Origin: Kitasatospora sp. MMS16-BH015 | GTDB lineage: Bacteria > Actinomycetota > Actinomycetes > Streptomycetales > Streptomycetaceae | Direction of reading: 5' to 3' | Assembly: GCF_002943525.1 (NCBI RefSeq) | Contig: NZ_CP025394.1 | Span: forward strand, 6,277,001-6,341,000 | Length of the DNA stretch: 64,000 bases | Part shown: one piece after another, positions 1 through 7,570 of the stretch | Layout: every line of letters begins with the position of its first letter | How positions within the stretch are numbered: position 1 is the stretch's first letter | Notes under the pieces: generated by a model | What the model saw: only the letters and a program-made list of their open reading frames with translations | Databases searched by the model: none | Told to the model about the DNA's origin: nothing | Position numbers and translations under genes: made by a program

Positions 1-2760
1 GTTGCCGTCCAGCACCGAGGAGGGGGCCGCGCCGGGCAGCGCGGCGGGGCCGCCGGAGACGGTGGCCGGGGTGTCGCCGGGGGCGGTGATGCTGAAGTCG
101 CGCACCGCCATCCCGCCCTTCTGGCTCGCGGTGGCCCGCAGCCGGACGGCCTTGGCCACCGTGCCCGCCGGAGCGGTGGCGGTGACGTTCTTCTGGTTGT
201 GCACGGTGGCCAGCTGCTTCCAGCCGCCCTCGCCGGTGGTGTACTCCAGCACCCCGTCGTGCAGGTAGTCCTCGGCGGCCGAGGCCGCGTCCGGCCCGTC
301 GCCCCATGAGCCCATCAGCACCGTGACGGTGCCCAGCGGGCGGCCCGCGCCGAGGTCCAGGCCGACCGAGTCGCCGGTCTGCGGCGGGGTGCCGCTCCAG
401 TAGAAGGTGTCGGGCGCGTCGTCGGTCATCAGCGCGGGGGCGTGGTCGTGCGCTGTGCCGAGCGTGGTGGTCGGCGTCAGCGCCCCGGCCCGCACCCCCG
501 ACCAGCTGTCGGCCGAGTGCAGCGCCCGGTCCAGGAAGCCGTCCAGCACGCCTGCACCCACGGTGGCGGTGCCCTGCGCCAGCTGGGTGCGCAGCTGGCG
601 CAGCGTCACCCGGGCCTGCCAGGCGGCCGAACCGTTGCCACCGCGCTGGGCCACCAGCATGTCCACGGCTGTCTGCCCGGCCCGGCCGTACCCGGCCAGC
701 TGGGCCAGCCAGGGGGCGGTCTCCGGCCCGATCTCCTCCTTGGCCAGGGCCTGTTGGGCGCCGGCCATGGTGGTGAACGCCGCGCGCAGCGCGGCGGCGG
801 CATCCAGAAGCCGGGCCTGGTCCGGGGCCGCGTCGTTGGCCCCGCTCGGGTCCAGGGCGGCCCAGAAGTGGTCCAACAGCGGTGCCAGGTAGGCGGATTC
901 GGTGGGGGAGAGCGGGGAGGAGAGGCTGTTGCCGGCCAGCGCGGTGAGCGCGGCCAGGCCGGCCTCGCTGCCCGCGAGCGGGCGCAGCGCGGCCCGCCAG
1001 GAGTCGGCGGGGTGGTAGCCCGCCGGGTTCCAGGCGAAGTCGGCGGCGGTGGCCAGCGGCACCCGGGAGGCGACCGGCTGGGTCATCGCCGAGGTGAGCA
1101 ACGCCGCCGAACGGGAGGCGAGCCCGGCCTCCCGGCCGGTGTAGGCGCCGAGGTAGAGCCGGTCCGGGGCCGAGTCGTTGGCCGGGTAGCTGTCCAGGGT
1201 CATCAGCGGGTGCGCGAGGGCGGTGGCGGCGTCCTCGGCCTGGGCGCCGGTGATCTTCGCGGGGAAGGCCGCGCCGCCGCTCCAGGCGATCTGCACCTCC
1301 TTGGGCAACGCCGCCACCAGCGCCGTCCGGTACGGCGAGGAGCCCGACCGCTGGTACTCGGTGGGCACGATGCTGAGCGGCGCGAGCTCCGGGTGCTTGG
1401 CCGCGAACCTGTCCCGCACCTTGGTGACCAGCGCCGCCTGCGCCTTCGCGGCGGCGGCCGGGCCGGTGCCGAAGTTCTTCCGGTCCACCGCGCAGTGCCA
1501 CTCGGTGTAGCTGACGTCCAGGAACTGCAACTGGAAGGCGCCGAAGCCGAGTTGGCGCAGCTGCTCCAGCTTGGTCAGCAGCGCGTCGGAGTCCCGGGTG
1601 GAGCTGTAGCAGAACGACTGCCCGGGGTCGATCGAGTAGCCCAGCGTCACGTGGTCGGCCTGCGCGCGCTCGCCCAGCTTGCGCAGCTCCTCGGCCTGCT
1701 CGGCCGGGTAGGCGTCGCGCCAGCGGGCCAGCCGGTACGGGTCCCCGCCGGGGGCGTAGAGGTAGAAGTTCTGCTTGGTCCGGGCCAGGAAGTCCAGCTG
1801 GCCGAGCCGCTCCTCGGTGCTCCACGGGGTGCCGTAGAAGGACTCGGCGAGGCCGCGCACCGGCGCCCCGCTCGGCCAGTCCCGCACGGTCACGGCCGGG
1901 AAGGCCGCACCGGTGCTGGTCCTGGTGAGCAGCTGCCGCAGGCTCTGCACCGCGTTGAAGGTGCCCACCTGGTCGATCCCGGCCAGCACGATCGCCCCGA
2001 ACTGCCCCTCCAGGGTCGGCAGTTGCCCGGCCGCCAGCAGGTATCCACCGCTCGGCAGCCCGGTGTACGAGGGCCCCTGGGTGTCCTTGTCCCCGGCCGC
2101 CACCGAGAGGTCGCGCAGCGCCCGGTCCACCGTCCCGTCCGCACCCTCGGCCGGCCCGCCCACGTACACCACCAGCGAACCGGCGGTCGGGGTCTGCGGC
2201 TGCGAGTGCTGCTCGCTCACCGTGGCGACCCCGGCCTCGGTCAGCAGCGCCTTCAGCGCCGCCACGGCCGGTCCGTCGGCCTTGTCGGCGAGCACCAGGC
2301 TGACGCTCTTCGGCACCGTCACCGGCGCCCCGCCCTGCTGCAACTCCTGGGGCTTCGGGTAGATCTGAGGGTTCGTCAGACTGCCTTGGGCGTACGGGGC
2401 CTCCGCCGCTGCCGCCGCGTTGCTCACCGTCCGGTCGAAGCCCGGCACCGCGTACCCGGGCGCGCTCACCAGCAGCCCGCCCACCACGGCCGCCGCGGAG
2501 AGCGTGGCCGCCAGCTGCAGCGCCTTCCGGCGCGGCCCGCGCCGCCGCTCCGCCCGCACCGAGGCCAGCAGCGGTTCCGTGCCCTTGAGGTCCGCGATCA
2601 GCCGGTCCGCCGCCTTGGGCGCCCACTGGCGCGCCGTCCGCGCCGTCGCCCGCCGCGCGGCCAGCGCCGCCGGATGCCCCAGCACCTCCCGCAGCGCCGC
2701 ACTCCGCTCGACCGCGTCCCGCAGCCGACGCCCCGCCACCACGGACACCCGAGCCTGCAC
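1..2760 (-). CDS. GH84-type beta-N-acetylglucosaminidase domain protein, partial (C-terminus beyond left edge)
   Basis: The frame stays open from the left edge to a GTG at 2760, about 920 residues. An AGGAGG lies six bases before this GTG, which favours it over the in-frame ATG at 2775. The first ~78 residues are Arg/Ala-rich and probably cytoplasmic; then come RRRGPRRK and a hydrophobic segment (LQLAATLSAAAVVGGLLVSAP), so the enzyme is exported or held by a signal anchor. Next are a GH84/GH20b-like N-terminal domain (LTNPQIYPKPQEL) and the GH84 barrel core, with GLAESFYGTPWS and GYSIDPGQSFCYSS. A galactose-binding-like domain (FYWSGTPPQTGDSVGLDLG) follows near the window edge. Expected role: removing N-acetylhexosamine from extracellular glycans. 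Oddity: the usual GH84 catalytic Asp-Asp pair reads LDV (QFLDVSYTEWHC), so activity is uncertain. Confidence 0.8.
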   Translation of the reverse strand, partial: MQARVSVVAGRRLRDAVERSAALREVLGHPAALAARRATARTARQWAPKAADRLIADLKGTEPLLASVRAERRRGPRRKALQLAATLSAAAVVGGLLVSAPGYAVPGFDRTVSNAAAAAEAPYAQGSLTNPQIYPKPQELQQGGAPVTVPKSVSLVLADKADGPAVAALKALLTEAGVATVSEQHSQPQTPTAGSLVVYVGGPAEGADGTVDRALRDLSVAAGDKDTQGPSYTGLPSGGYLLAAGQLPTLEGQFGAIVLAGIDQVGTFNAVQSLRQLLTRTSTGAAFPAVTVRDWPSGAPVRGLAESFYGTPWSTEERLGQLDFLARTKQNFYLYAPGGDPYRLARWRDAYPAEQAEELRKLGERAQADHVTLGYSIDPGQSFCYSSTRDSDALLTKLEQLRQLGFGAFQLQFLDVSYTEWHCAVDRKNFGTGPAAAAKAQAALVTKVRDRFAAKHPELAPLSIVPTEYQRSGSSPYRTALVAALPKEVQIAWSGGAAFPAKITGAQAEDAATALAHPLMTLDSYPANDSAPDRLYLGAYTGREAGLASRSAALLTSAMTQPVASRVPLATAADFAWNPAGYHPADSWRAALRPLAGSEAGLAALTALAGNSLSSPLSPTESAYLAPLLDHFWAALDPSGANDAAPDQARLLDAAAALRAAFTTMAGAQQALAKEEIGPETAPWLAQLAGYGRAGQTAVDMLVAQRGGNGSAAWQARVTLRQLRTQLAQGTATVGAGVLDGFLDRALHSADSWSGVRAGALTPTTTLGTAHDHAPALMTDDAPDTFYWSGTPPQTGDSVGLDLGAGRPLGTVTVLMGSWGDGPDAASAAEDYLHDGVLEYTTGEGGWKQLATVHNQKNVTATAPAGTVAKAVRLRATASQKGGMAVRDFSITAPGDTPATVSGGPAALPGAAPSSVLDGN

Positions 2761-2943
2761 CAGGAGCCTCCTCATACCCGCCGACCACCCGGCTCTCCGG
2801 ACCTTGGCCAGCCCATCAGTTGCCACGTCCGGTGTCAACGGCACTGCGGCCTATGTCGGGTTTGTCCGCTGCGAAGATCAGGTGACCGTCGGCGGGGGCG
2901 GGTGGTATGCGCACGGCCCCTCCCCGGCGTGCCGCCGCGGCTC

Positions 2944-3736
2944 TCAGGGACGGGCCCCGCCGAATCCGCGTCGGCTGAAGCGGGTCAGGGCCAACTCGGT
3001 GCGCAACTCCTCCAGCCGCTCCAGCGCGGGCGTGCCGTAGAAGGCGTGCAGGAGTTCCCGGTCGAGGGCGTGGGCCCCGTAGAGGTAGGGACGGCCGCCG
3101 ACCTCGGCGCACACCTCCAGCAGGCGGCGCTGCGCGCGGCGCGTGGCGGAGACGAGCTCCTCGTCGGCGACGGGGGCCGAGGCGAACACCCCGATGCCGT
3201 ACTGGACGGGCGCGTCCAGCACGGGGGCCAGGGCGAAGGGGGCGGCAGGGCCGGGGCGCTGGACGACCAGGAAGTAGAGGCTGACCAGGCTCTGGGCCAG
3301 GCCGGGCTCGGCGATCAGTTTCTCCAGCGCCGCGGTGAAGGCCGGCAGGCCCGCCTCGTCCAGGACGTAGTCGGCCCAGAGGTTCGCATGGGTGTCCGTC
3401 CCGAGCAGCGGCGCGAGGTGTCCGGCGACCTCCTGGTGGAGCAGGACGGTGTAGCCGGGTACGGGGAGCACCGGTGTCGCGAGGCCGGTCTCCTCGGCCC
3501 CGGGGGCCAGGGAGAGCTGCGAGTACCAGGCTTGGCGGTCGTACATCCCGAAATACCCCTCGAACCGCGGGTCGGCGGCGACGCGCGGGAGGTGGGAGAC
3601 CAGGTCGGCCAGGCCGCTATGGTCGACCCGGGTGACGCGGGTGACGCGGGTGACGGCCGGGCGCTCCACGGTGCGCAGGACCGCCGTGGTGAGGTGGCCG
3701 ACCTGGCCGACGCCGCCGAGGGCGTACCGGAAGAGT
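2944..3736 (-). pseudogene. FAD-dependent oxidoreductase (cytokinin dehydrogenase/BBE-like), 5'-truncated by IS3 element
   Basis: Only the C-terminal ~260 residues survive. Upstream of the first usable start (GTG 3669) the frame continues as LFRYALGGVGQVGHLTTAVLRTVE. This resembles the end of a PCMH-type FAD-binding domain (compare the LGGLGQFGVIT motif of cytokinin dehydrogenases). The frame then meets the IS end and a TAA. The remainder looks like the substrate domain: YFGMYDRQAWYSQLS, LHQEVAGHLAPLL and, near the end, GGRPYLYGAHALDRELLHAFYG. The FAD-binding half is missing from this side, so the product is almost certainly inactive. A GTG at 3669 could still yield a 241-residue fragment. 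The family assignment is an inference from motifs; VAO-family is safer than cytokinin dehydrogenase. Confidence 0.65.
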
Positions 3737-3763
3737 GGGCTTTACCCCAGGTTGTGGACACTT
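3737..3763. repeat. IS3 element left inverted repeat
   Basis: This 27-bp terminal repeat starts GGGCTTTACCCC and ends GGACACTT. It pairs with the reverse complement of 5002-5028 at 21 of 27 positions. The mismatches fall in the middle, which is usual for IS3 ends. Confidence 0.8.
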
Positions 3764-3803
3764 CTGAGAAGCGGATCTTCGGGTCCGTGGAGAGGATGTC
3801 CTC

Positions 3804-4100
3804 ATGGGTACTGCGAGGTACTCGGGGGAGTTCAAGCGGGACGCGGTTGCTTTGGTGGAGTCCAGCGGGCGCCGGGTCTCGGCGGTGGCGCGGGAGCTGG
3901 GTGTCAACCCGGAGTCGCTGCGCCAGTGGGTTGCACGCTCACGCGCACAAGCGCCTTCTGGTGCGGGCGGTGAGGGCCCGTTGACCCCCGCCGAGCGCGA
4001 GGAACTGCGCCGGCTGCGCAGGCAGGTCCGTGAGTTGGAGCTGGAGAAGGAGATCCTGCGGAAGGCGGCTCAGTATTTTGCCAAGGAGATGGGCCGATGA
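3804..4100 (+). CDS. IS3 family transposase OrfA (helix-turn-helix, leucine zipper)
   Basis: This is a 98-residue DNA-binding subunit of the IS3 transposase. An HTH_8/transposase_8 domain occupies residues ~5-55 (YSGEFKRDAVALVESSG, VARELGVNPESLRQWV). A heptad-rich coiled coil follows (LRRLRRQVRELELEKEILRKAA), as in OrfA proteins that pair with OrfB. The ATG is preceded by GGAGAGG at a sensible distance. It ends in an ATGA overlap with orfB, so the two subunits are probably made by translational coupling. The -1 frameshifted OrfAB fusion typical of many IS3 members does not seem to be required here. Confidence 0.9.
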   Translation: MGTARYSGEFKRDAVALVESSGRRVSAVARELGVNPESLRQWVARSRAQAPSGAGGEGPLTPAEREELRRLRRQVRELELEKEILRKAAQYFAKEMGR

Positions 4101-4996
4101 CCGGCCGCTGGCGGTTCATCTCCGACCATCGTGACCTGTACGGAGTACAGCGGCTGTGCCGGGTGCTGAGCGTCTCGGCGTCCGGTTTCTACCGGTGGAT
4201 ACACGCCACCCCTGTCCGTGTGGCCCGCAAGGCGGCCGACGAGGTGCTGGCCGGGCGGATCGAGGAGATCCACGGCGAGTCGAACGGCGCCTACGGCGTC
4301 CCCAGAATTACCCGCGAGCTGCGCGAGCGGCACGGCGCGGTGAACCACAAGCGGGTTGCCCGGCTGATGCGCGAGCGCGGCCTGGCCGGGCGGCGCCTGC
4401 GGCGCACGGTCCGCACGACGATCGCTGACCGGACCGTGCCCCCGGCGCCGGACCTGGTCGGGCGGGTGTTCGCCGCCCCGGCACCGGACGTGCGCTGGTG
4501 CGGCGACATCACGTACCTGCCGGTCGGTGGGTCGTGGATGTACCTGGCGACGGTGATCGACATGCACTCGCGGCGGGTCGTGGGCTGGTCGCTCGCGGAG
4601 CACATGCGTGCCGGCCTGGTCGTCGACGCCGTCCGGTCAGCGGTCGCCGCCCGGGGCGGCGATGTGCGCGGTGTGCTGTTTCACTCCGATCGCGGGGCGC
4701 AATATACGTCGGCGGCCTTCGCCGAGGTCTGTCGGGCGTACGGGATACGGTGCTCGATGGGCCGGGTCGGCTCGAGTTACGACAATGCGATGGCGGAGTC
4801 GTTCTTCGCCACGCTCAAGCGCGAACTGCTCTATGGTTCCCGATGGTTGACCCGGCCCCAGGCGCGCATGGCGGTCTTCGCCTGGATGGCCTGGTACAAC
4901 CGTCGCCGACGGCACTCCGCCCTCGGCTACCGAAGCCCCGTCGACTACGAACGGCAGCACGCCAGGCCTGTTACTAACCTGGACTTGGTCGCATAA
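4097..4996 (+). CDS. IS3 family transposase OrfB (DDE integrase catalytic subunit)
   Basis: This 299-residue catalytic subunit overlaps orfA by four bases. An HTH_21 region (YGVQRLCRVLSVSASGFYRW, residues ~14-33; YGVPRITRELRERHG, ~65-80) precedes an rve integrase core. The acidic triad is visible: Asp in DITYLPVGGSWMYLATVID (~137), Asp in LFHSDRGAQYTS (~198), and Glu in YDNAMAESFFATLKRELLY (~234), with D-D and D(35)E spacing normal for IS3. The C-terminal WYNRRRRHSALGYRSPVDYE is also typical. The length is standard and I see no disruption, so this copy may be active. Confidence 0.93.
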   Translation: MTGRWRFISDHRDLYGVQRLCRVLSVSASGFYRWIHATPVRVARKAADEVLAGRIEEIHGESNGAYGVPRITRELRERHGAVNHKRVARLMRERGLAGRRLRRTVRTTIADRTVPPAPDLVGRVFAAPAPDVRWCGDITYLPVGGSWMYLATVIDMHSRRVVGWSLAEHMRAGLVVDAVRSAVAARGGDVRGVLFHSDRGAQYTSAAFAEVCRAYGIRCSMGRVGSSYDNAMAESFFATLKRELLYGSRWLTRPQARMAVFAWMAWYNRRRRHSALGYRSPVDYERQHARPVTNLDLVA

Positions 4997-5001
4997 CAGG
5001 C

Positions 5002-5028
5002 AAGTGTCTACGAAATAGGGCAAAGCCC
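5002..5028. repeat. IS3 element right inverted repeat
   Basis: The sequence ends in CAAAGCCC at 5028 and pairs with the left repeat. A TAG at 5016-5018 inside the repeat closes the RHS reading frame upstream, so no in-frame fusion into the RHS fragment starts from within the element. Confidence 0.8.
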
Positions 5029-5159
5029 GGACCCAGATCACCGGCTACACCTACAACCCGGCCGGCCAGATCACCTCCATCACCAACACCCCCGACAACA
5101 CCCCGTCCCTCCGGGACCGGGAGTGCTTCACCTACGACCGCCTCGGCCGGCTCACCACC

Positions 5160-6998
5160 GTGTGGACCGACGGCGGAGGCATCACCACCCCGCCGTCCAC
5201 CCCGTTCACGGCCCTCTCACAGGGTGCCTGCACCAACGCGACGCCCACCAGCGGCGCCGTTGCCCCTGCCAAAACCACCGTCAAGGGCGGTAACCCCTAC
5301 TGGCAGGAGTACCGCTACGACCTGACCGGCAACCGCACCGCCCTTATCCAGCACGACCCGCTCGGTGACACCACCAAGGACGTCACCACGACCCAGACCT
5401 TCGGCCAGGCCCCCAACACCAAGACGAACAGCCCCAATCCGGACAGCGGCACGGGAGGACCGCACGCCCTCCTCACCTCCTCCGTCCAAACCGGCAGCGG
5501 CACCCCCGCGGTGAGCAGGACCCAGTACGACGCCGCCGGCAACACCGCTTACGTCACTGATCCGAACGAGTTCACCACCCTTCTCTGGGACCGCGAGAAC
5601 AAGCTCGAAACCGTCGACAAGCGCACCCAGCCCGGCAACACCCACTACGTCTACGACGCCGACGGCAACCAGCTCATCCGCCGCTACGCCGGCCGTAGCA
5701 CCTACTTCTTCGGCGCCGACGAGATCACCGTCAACAACAACGTCACGCCCAAGGACATCGCGGGCACCCGCTACTACCCGATGCCCAACGGCATCACCGA
5801 CGTCCGCGTCGGCAACAGCAGCCTGGTTGCCCAGATCGCCGACCACCACGGCACCAACTCCCTCTCGATCGACCTCAGCACCAACACCAAGACGCGCCGC
5901 CCCACTGACCCCTTCGGCAACCCCCGAGGGACCCAGCCTGCACCCGGCACCTGGGCGGGCGACAAGGGCTTCGTCGGCGGCACCAAGGATGACGTCGCTG
6001 GCTACACCAATCTCGGTGCTCGTGCCTACGACACTCTTCACGGACGGTTCATCAGCCCTGACCCACTGTTGGACTTGGCGAACCCGCAGCAGTGGAACGG
6101 CTACGCCTACAGCAACAACGACCCGGTCAACTTCAGTGATCCAAGTGGTCTCCGCGGAGACCCTGACGGCGTGTGGTGCGATAATCACGATTGCAGTGGC
6201 GGTGCCAAGCAGTACGCCGATGACTTGCATGACAAGCAGACGCGACGCGACCGGGCGGTTCAGTTCAACCATGTGAAGACAATTCTCAAGCAACTTGAGG
6301 ACTACACCACCGTCAAGCACTGCACCGGCCTCGGAAAAGCGACTTCCTGTCGTACTCAGCAGCAGATCGACAAGGATGGCTCTGACAGAAGCCGCCTCTA
6401 TGCCGAAATCCGAGACTCGTCGGCCGCCATAACCCAGATGTTTGGCCATGCTGCAGAGTCGCTTATCGGGGCGGCAGGGATTGTTGGAGGCGCTGGCTTC
6501 GATTTCCTTGGAGGCGTTGAGTGCGCTACCGGTGTACTCTGCCCTGCCGGGGCGGCTACCATAGTGGCTGGCACTGCCACCATTGGCGGGGGAATTTGGC
6601 TGGCAGGGAGCGGGGCAAAGGGCCTCGGCAGTGATATTCATACTCTCCTGAGTGAATCCCATGAAACTGGTGGAGGCTCCCCTGGTGGAGTATTCAATGA
6701 TGGAGATATATTTCTTCAGACCTTCAACACGCACTCTGGGGATTTGGATGTAGCTGCAGAGGTCACGCATTCGGGTCGGGATCTTCACCTTGACGATCTG
6801 ATGATTTTTCCGCGCGGCACCGCAGGGCTGGAGCGATCGGCAATGGGACCGGAGGCGATCAACTCTTTGAAGTCGCAGATTTCGGACATGGCTCGACGGC
6901 AAGGCTTCGATAAGATCATCATCTCGTATACGAGATACTTGAAGGGTGGGGAAGTTAGGCGCCCCGGATCCATGACAATTGACCTGGGAGGAAACTGA
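5160..6998 (+). CDS. RHS repeat-associated core protein, 5'-truncated, with C-terminal polymorphic toxin domain
   Basis: The RHS frame is already open at the IS end (GYTYNPAGQITSITNTPDN, from about 5043), so the large N-terminal shell-forming part of this normally >1500-residue protein is missing. GTG 5160 is the first plausible start and gives 612 residues. YD-repeats (YDAAGNTAYVTDPN, YVYDADGNQLIRRY) lead to the RHS core hallmark GFVGGTKDDVAGYTNLGARAYD and FISPDPLLDL, ending NFSDPSGL at ~residue 331. The remaining ~280 residues are the variable C-terminal tip: a Cys-containing linker, an Ala/Gly-rich hydrophobic stretch (~435-500), and an unrecognised terminal domain (HLDDLMIFPRG, GFDKIIISYTRYLKGGEVRR). 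The tip is visibly less GC-rich than its neighbours, as exchanged toxin tips often are. It may be a decayed toxin or an orphan toxin reservoir. Confidence 0.75.
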   Translation: MWTDGGGITTPPSTPFTALSQGACTNATPTSGAVAPAKTTVKGGNPYWQEYRYDLTGNRTALIQHDPLGDTTKDVTTTQTFGQAPNTKTNSPNPDSGTGGPHALLTSSVQTGSGTPAVSRTQYDAAGNTAYVTDPNEFTTLLWDRENKLETVDKRTQPGNTHYVYDADGNQLIRRYAGRSTYFFGADEITVNNNVTPKDIAGTRYYPMPNGITDVRVGNSSLVAQIADHHGTNSLSIDLSTNTKTRRPTDPFGNPRGTQPAPGTWAGDKGFVGGTKDDVAGYTNLGARAYDTLHGRFISPDPLLDLANPQQWNGYAYSNNDPVNFSDPSGLRGDPDGVWCDNHDCSGGAKQYADDLHDKQTRRDRAVQFNHVKTILKQLEDYTTVKHCTGLGKATSCRTQQQIDKDGSDRSRLYAEIRDSSAAITQMFGHAAESLIGAAGIVGGAGFDFLGGVECATGVLCPAGAATIVAGTATIGGGIWLAGSGAKGLGSDIHTLLSESHETGGGSPGGVFNDGDIFLQTFNTHSGDLDVAAEVTHSGRDLHLDDLMIFPRGTAGLERSAMGPEAINSLKSQISDMARRQGFDKIIISYTRYLKGGEVRRPGSMTIDLGGN

Positions 6999-7240
6999 TG
7001 GATCGAGAGTCCCTTGACCGGGTGAGCGAGGAGATTTCGACCCGGGGGGGTGTGAGAGCTGACGTGGAGGCAGCTCGAATTAGAGCCTCTGGGTACTCTA
7101 TTGTCGAGTCGGCCTATATTCTCGCGAAGGCATTTGCGGTTCCGCTTTCCGAAGCGAAGCGCATTGTGGTTGCCGTGGAATCTAGAAGCGGGGGGATTTG
7201 GGATTTTGACGCCCTCCATGATCGTCTCATCGGAGACTAG
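6998..7240 (+). CDS. Small acidic protein, candidate cognate immunity protein of the RHS toxin
   Basis: This 80-residue protein has an ATG sharing one base with the RHS stop codon and a GGGAGGA ribosome site inside the toxin's last codons, so it is translationally coupled to the toxin. It has no signal peptide or membrane segment. The centre (SIVESAYILAKAFAVPLSEAKRIVVAVES) resembles the ribosomal L7/L12 C-terminal-like fold seen in small proteins beside bacterial toxins. That resemblance is from memory of the pattern and is unverified. Position, size and lower GC content are what support an immunity role; the sequence alone does not prove it. Confidence 0.6.
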   Translation: MDRESLDRVSEEISTRGGVRADVEAARIRASGYSIVESAYILAKAFAVPLSEAKRIVVAVESRSGGIWDFDALHDRLIGD

Positions 7241-7282
7241 CTGAGTTATTTCAGCTCGCGGAAACCCCTCCAATGAATGGGT

Positions 7283-7313
7283 GGCCCCATCGGAGTAACT
7301 CTCTGGTGGGGCC
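7283..7313 (+). terminator. Intrinsic terminator after the RHS/immunity pair
   Basis: GGCCCCA (7283-7289) pairs with TGGGGCC (7307-7313) around a 17-base loop, followed by GCTTTTG. The short T run makes this a reasonable rho-independent terminator for the upstream operon. Confidence 0.6.
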
Positions 7314-7570
7314 GCTTTTGTTCGGATTTATGGGCGGTCGCGGTGCCGCTTCCAAAAGGCGGGTATTGCTCAGGGTGGTCCGAAAGGGGAACAGTGCGTC
7401 TTGGCAGGGAGGCCCGCGCTGTTCTTGGCGTTGGCTGCGATCTCGTTGATTGAAGTCGATTGATGAGTCGATACTCCTCGTGTCGTTGCGGGGTCGGGGT
7501 GGGGTGGGGCGGGTAGGACTTGAGGCGTCCTGTGTGTGGGGTTGGGTCGTGAGTAGGTGGGAGCTCGGGC
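7314..7570. other. Gene-free stretch upstream of malQ
   Basis: No coding frame here looks real. The left part is lower in GC, like the toxin region. The right part is strongly G-biased on the plus strand, like malQ. It presumably holds the malQ promoter; I saw no -35/-10 pair with good spacing. Short near-repeats (TTGATTGAAG, GATTGATGAG) occur around 7446-7470. Confidence 0.4.

Larger units (their letters stand above)
3737..5028 (+). mobile_element. IS3-family insertion sequence (about 1.29 kb)
   Basis: The element is bounded by imperfect 27-bp inverted repeats, 3737-3763 and 5002-5028, that match at 21 of 27 positions. Both begin GGGCTTT and end GACACTT. It carries orfA and orfB in the usual IS3 arrangement. 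Both reading frames and both ends look intact. There is no convincing 3-4 bp target duplication: the left flank ends agt and the right flank begins gga. The two flanks belong to unrelated truncated genes, so this copy marks a deletion or recombination junction rather than a simple insertion. Confidence 0.85.

Noticed and set aside
442..3984. 1180-codon plus-strand open frame
   Set aside because: It is Arg/Gly/Val-rich low-complexity shadow of the GH84 gene and the truncated oxidoreductase on the other strand, and runs into the IS. In high-GC DNA long antisense frames are expected.
3804..4996. Programmed -1 frameshift between IS3 orfA and orfB
   Set aside because: The frames overlap by ATGA and orfB has its own ATG; no slippery heptamer is obvious. 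Coupled re-initiation explains expression.
5217..6902. 561-codon minus-strand frame opposite the RHS fragment
   Set aside because: Antisense shadow; the plus strand carries the conserved RHS core motif.
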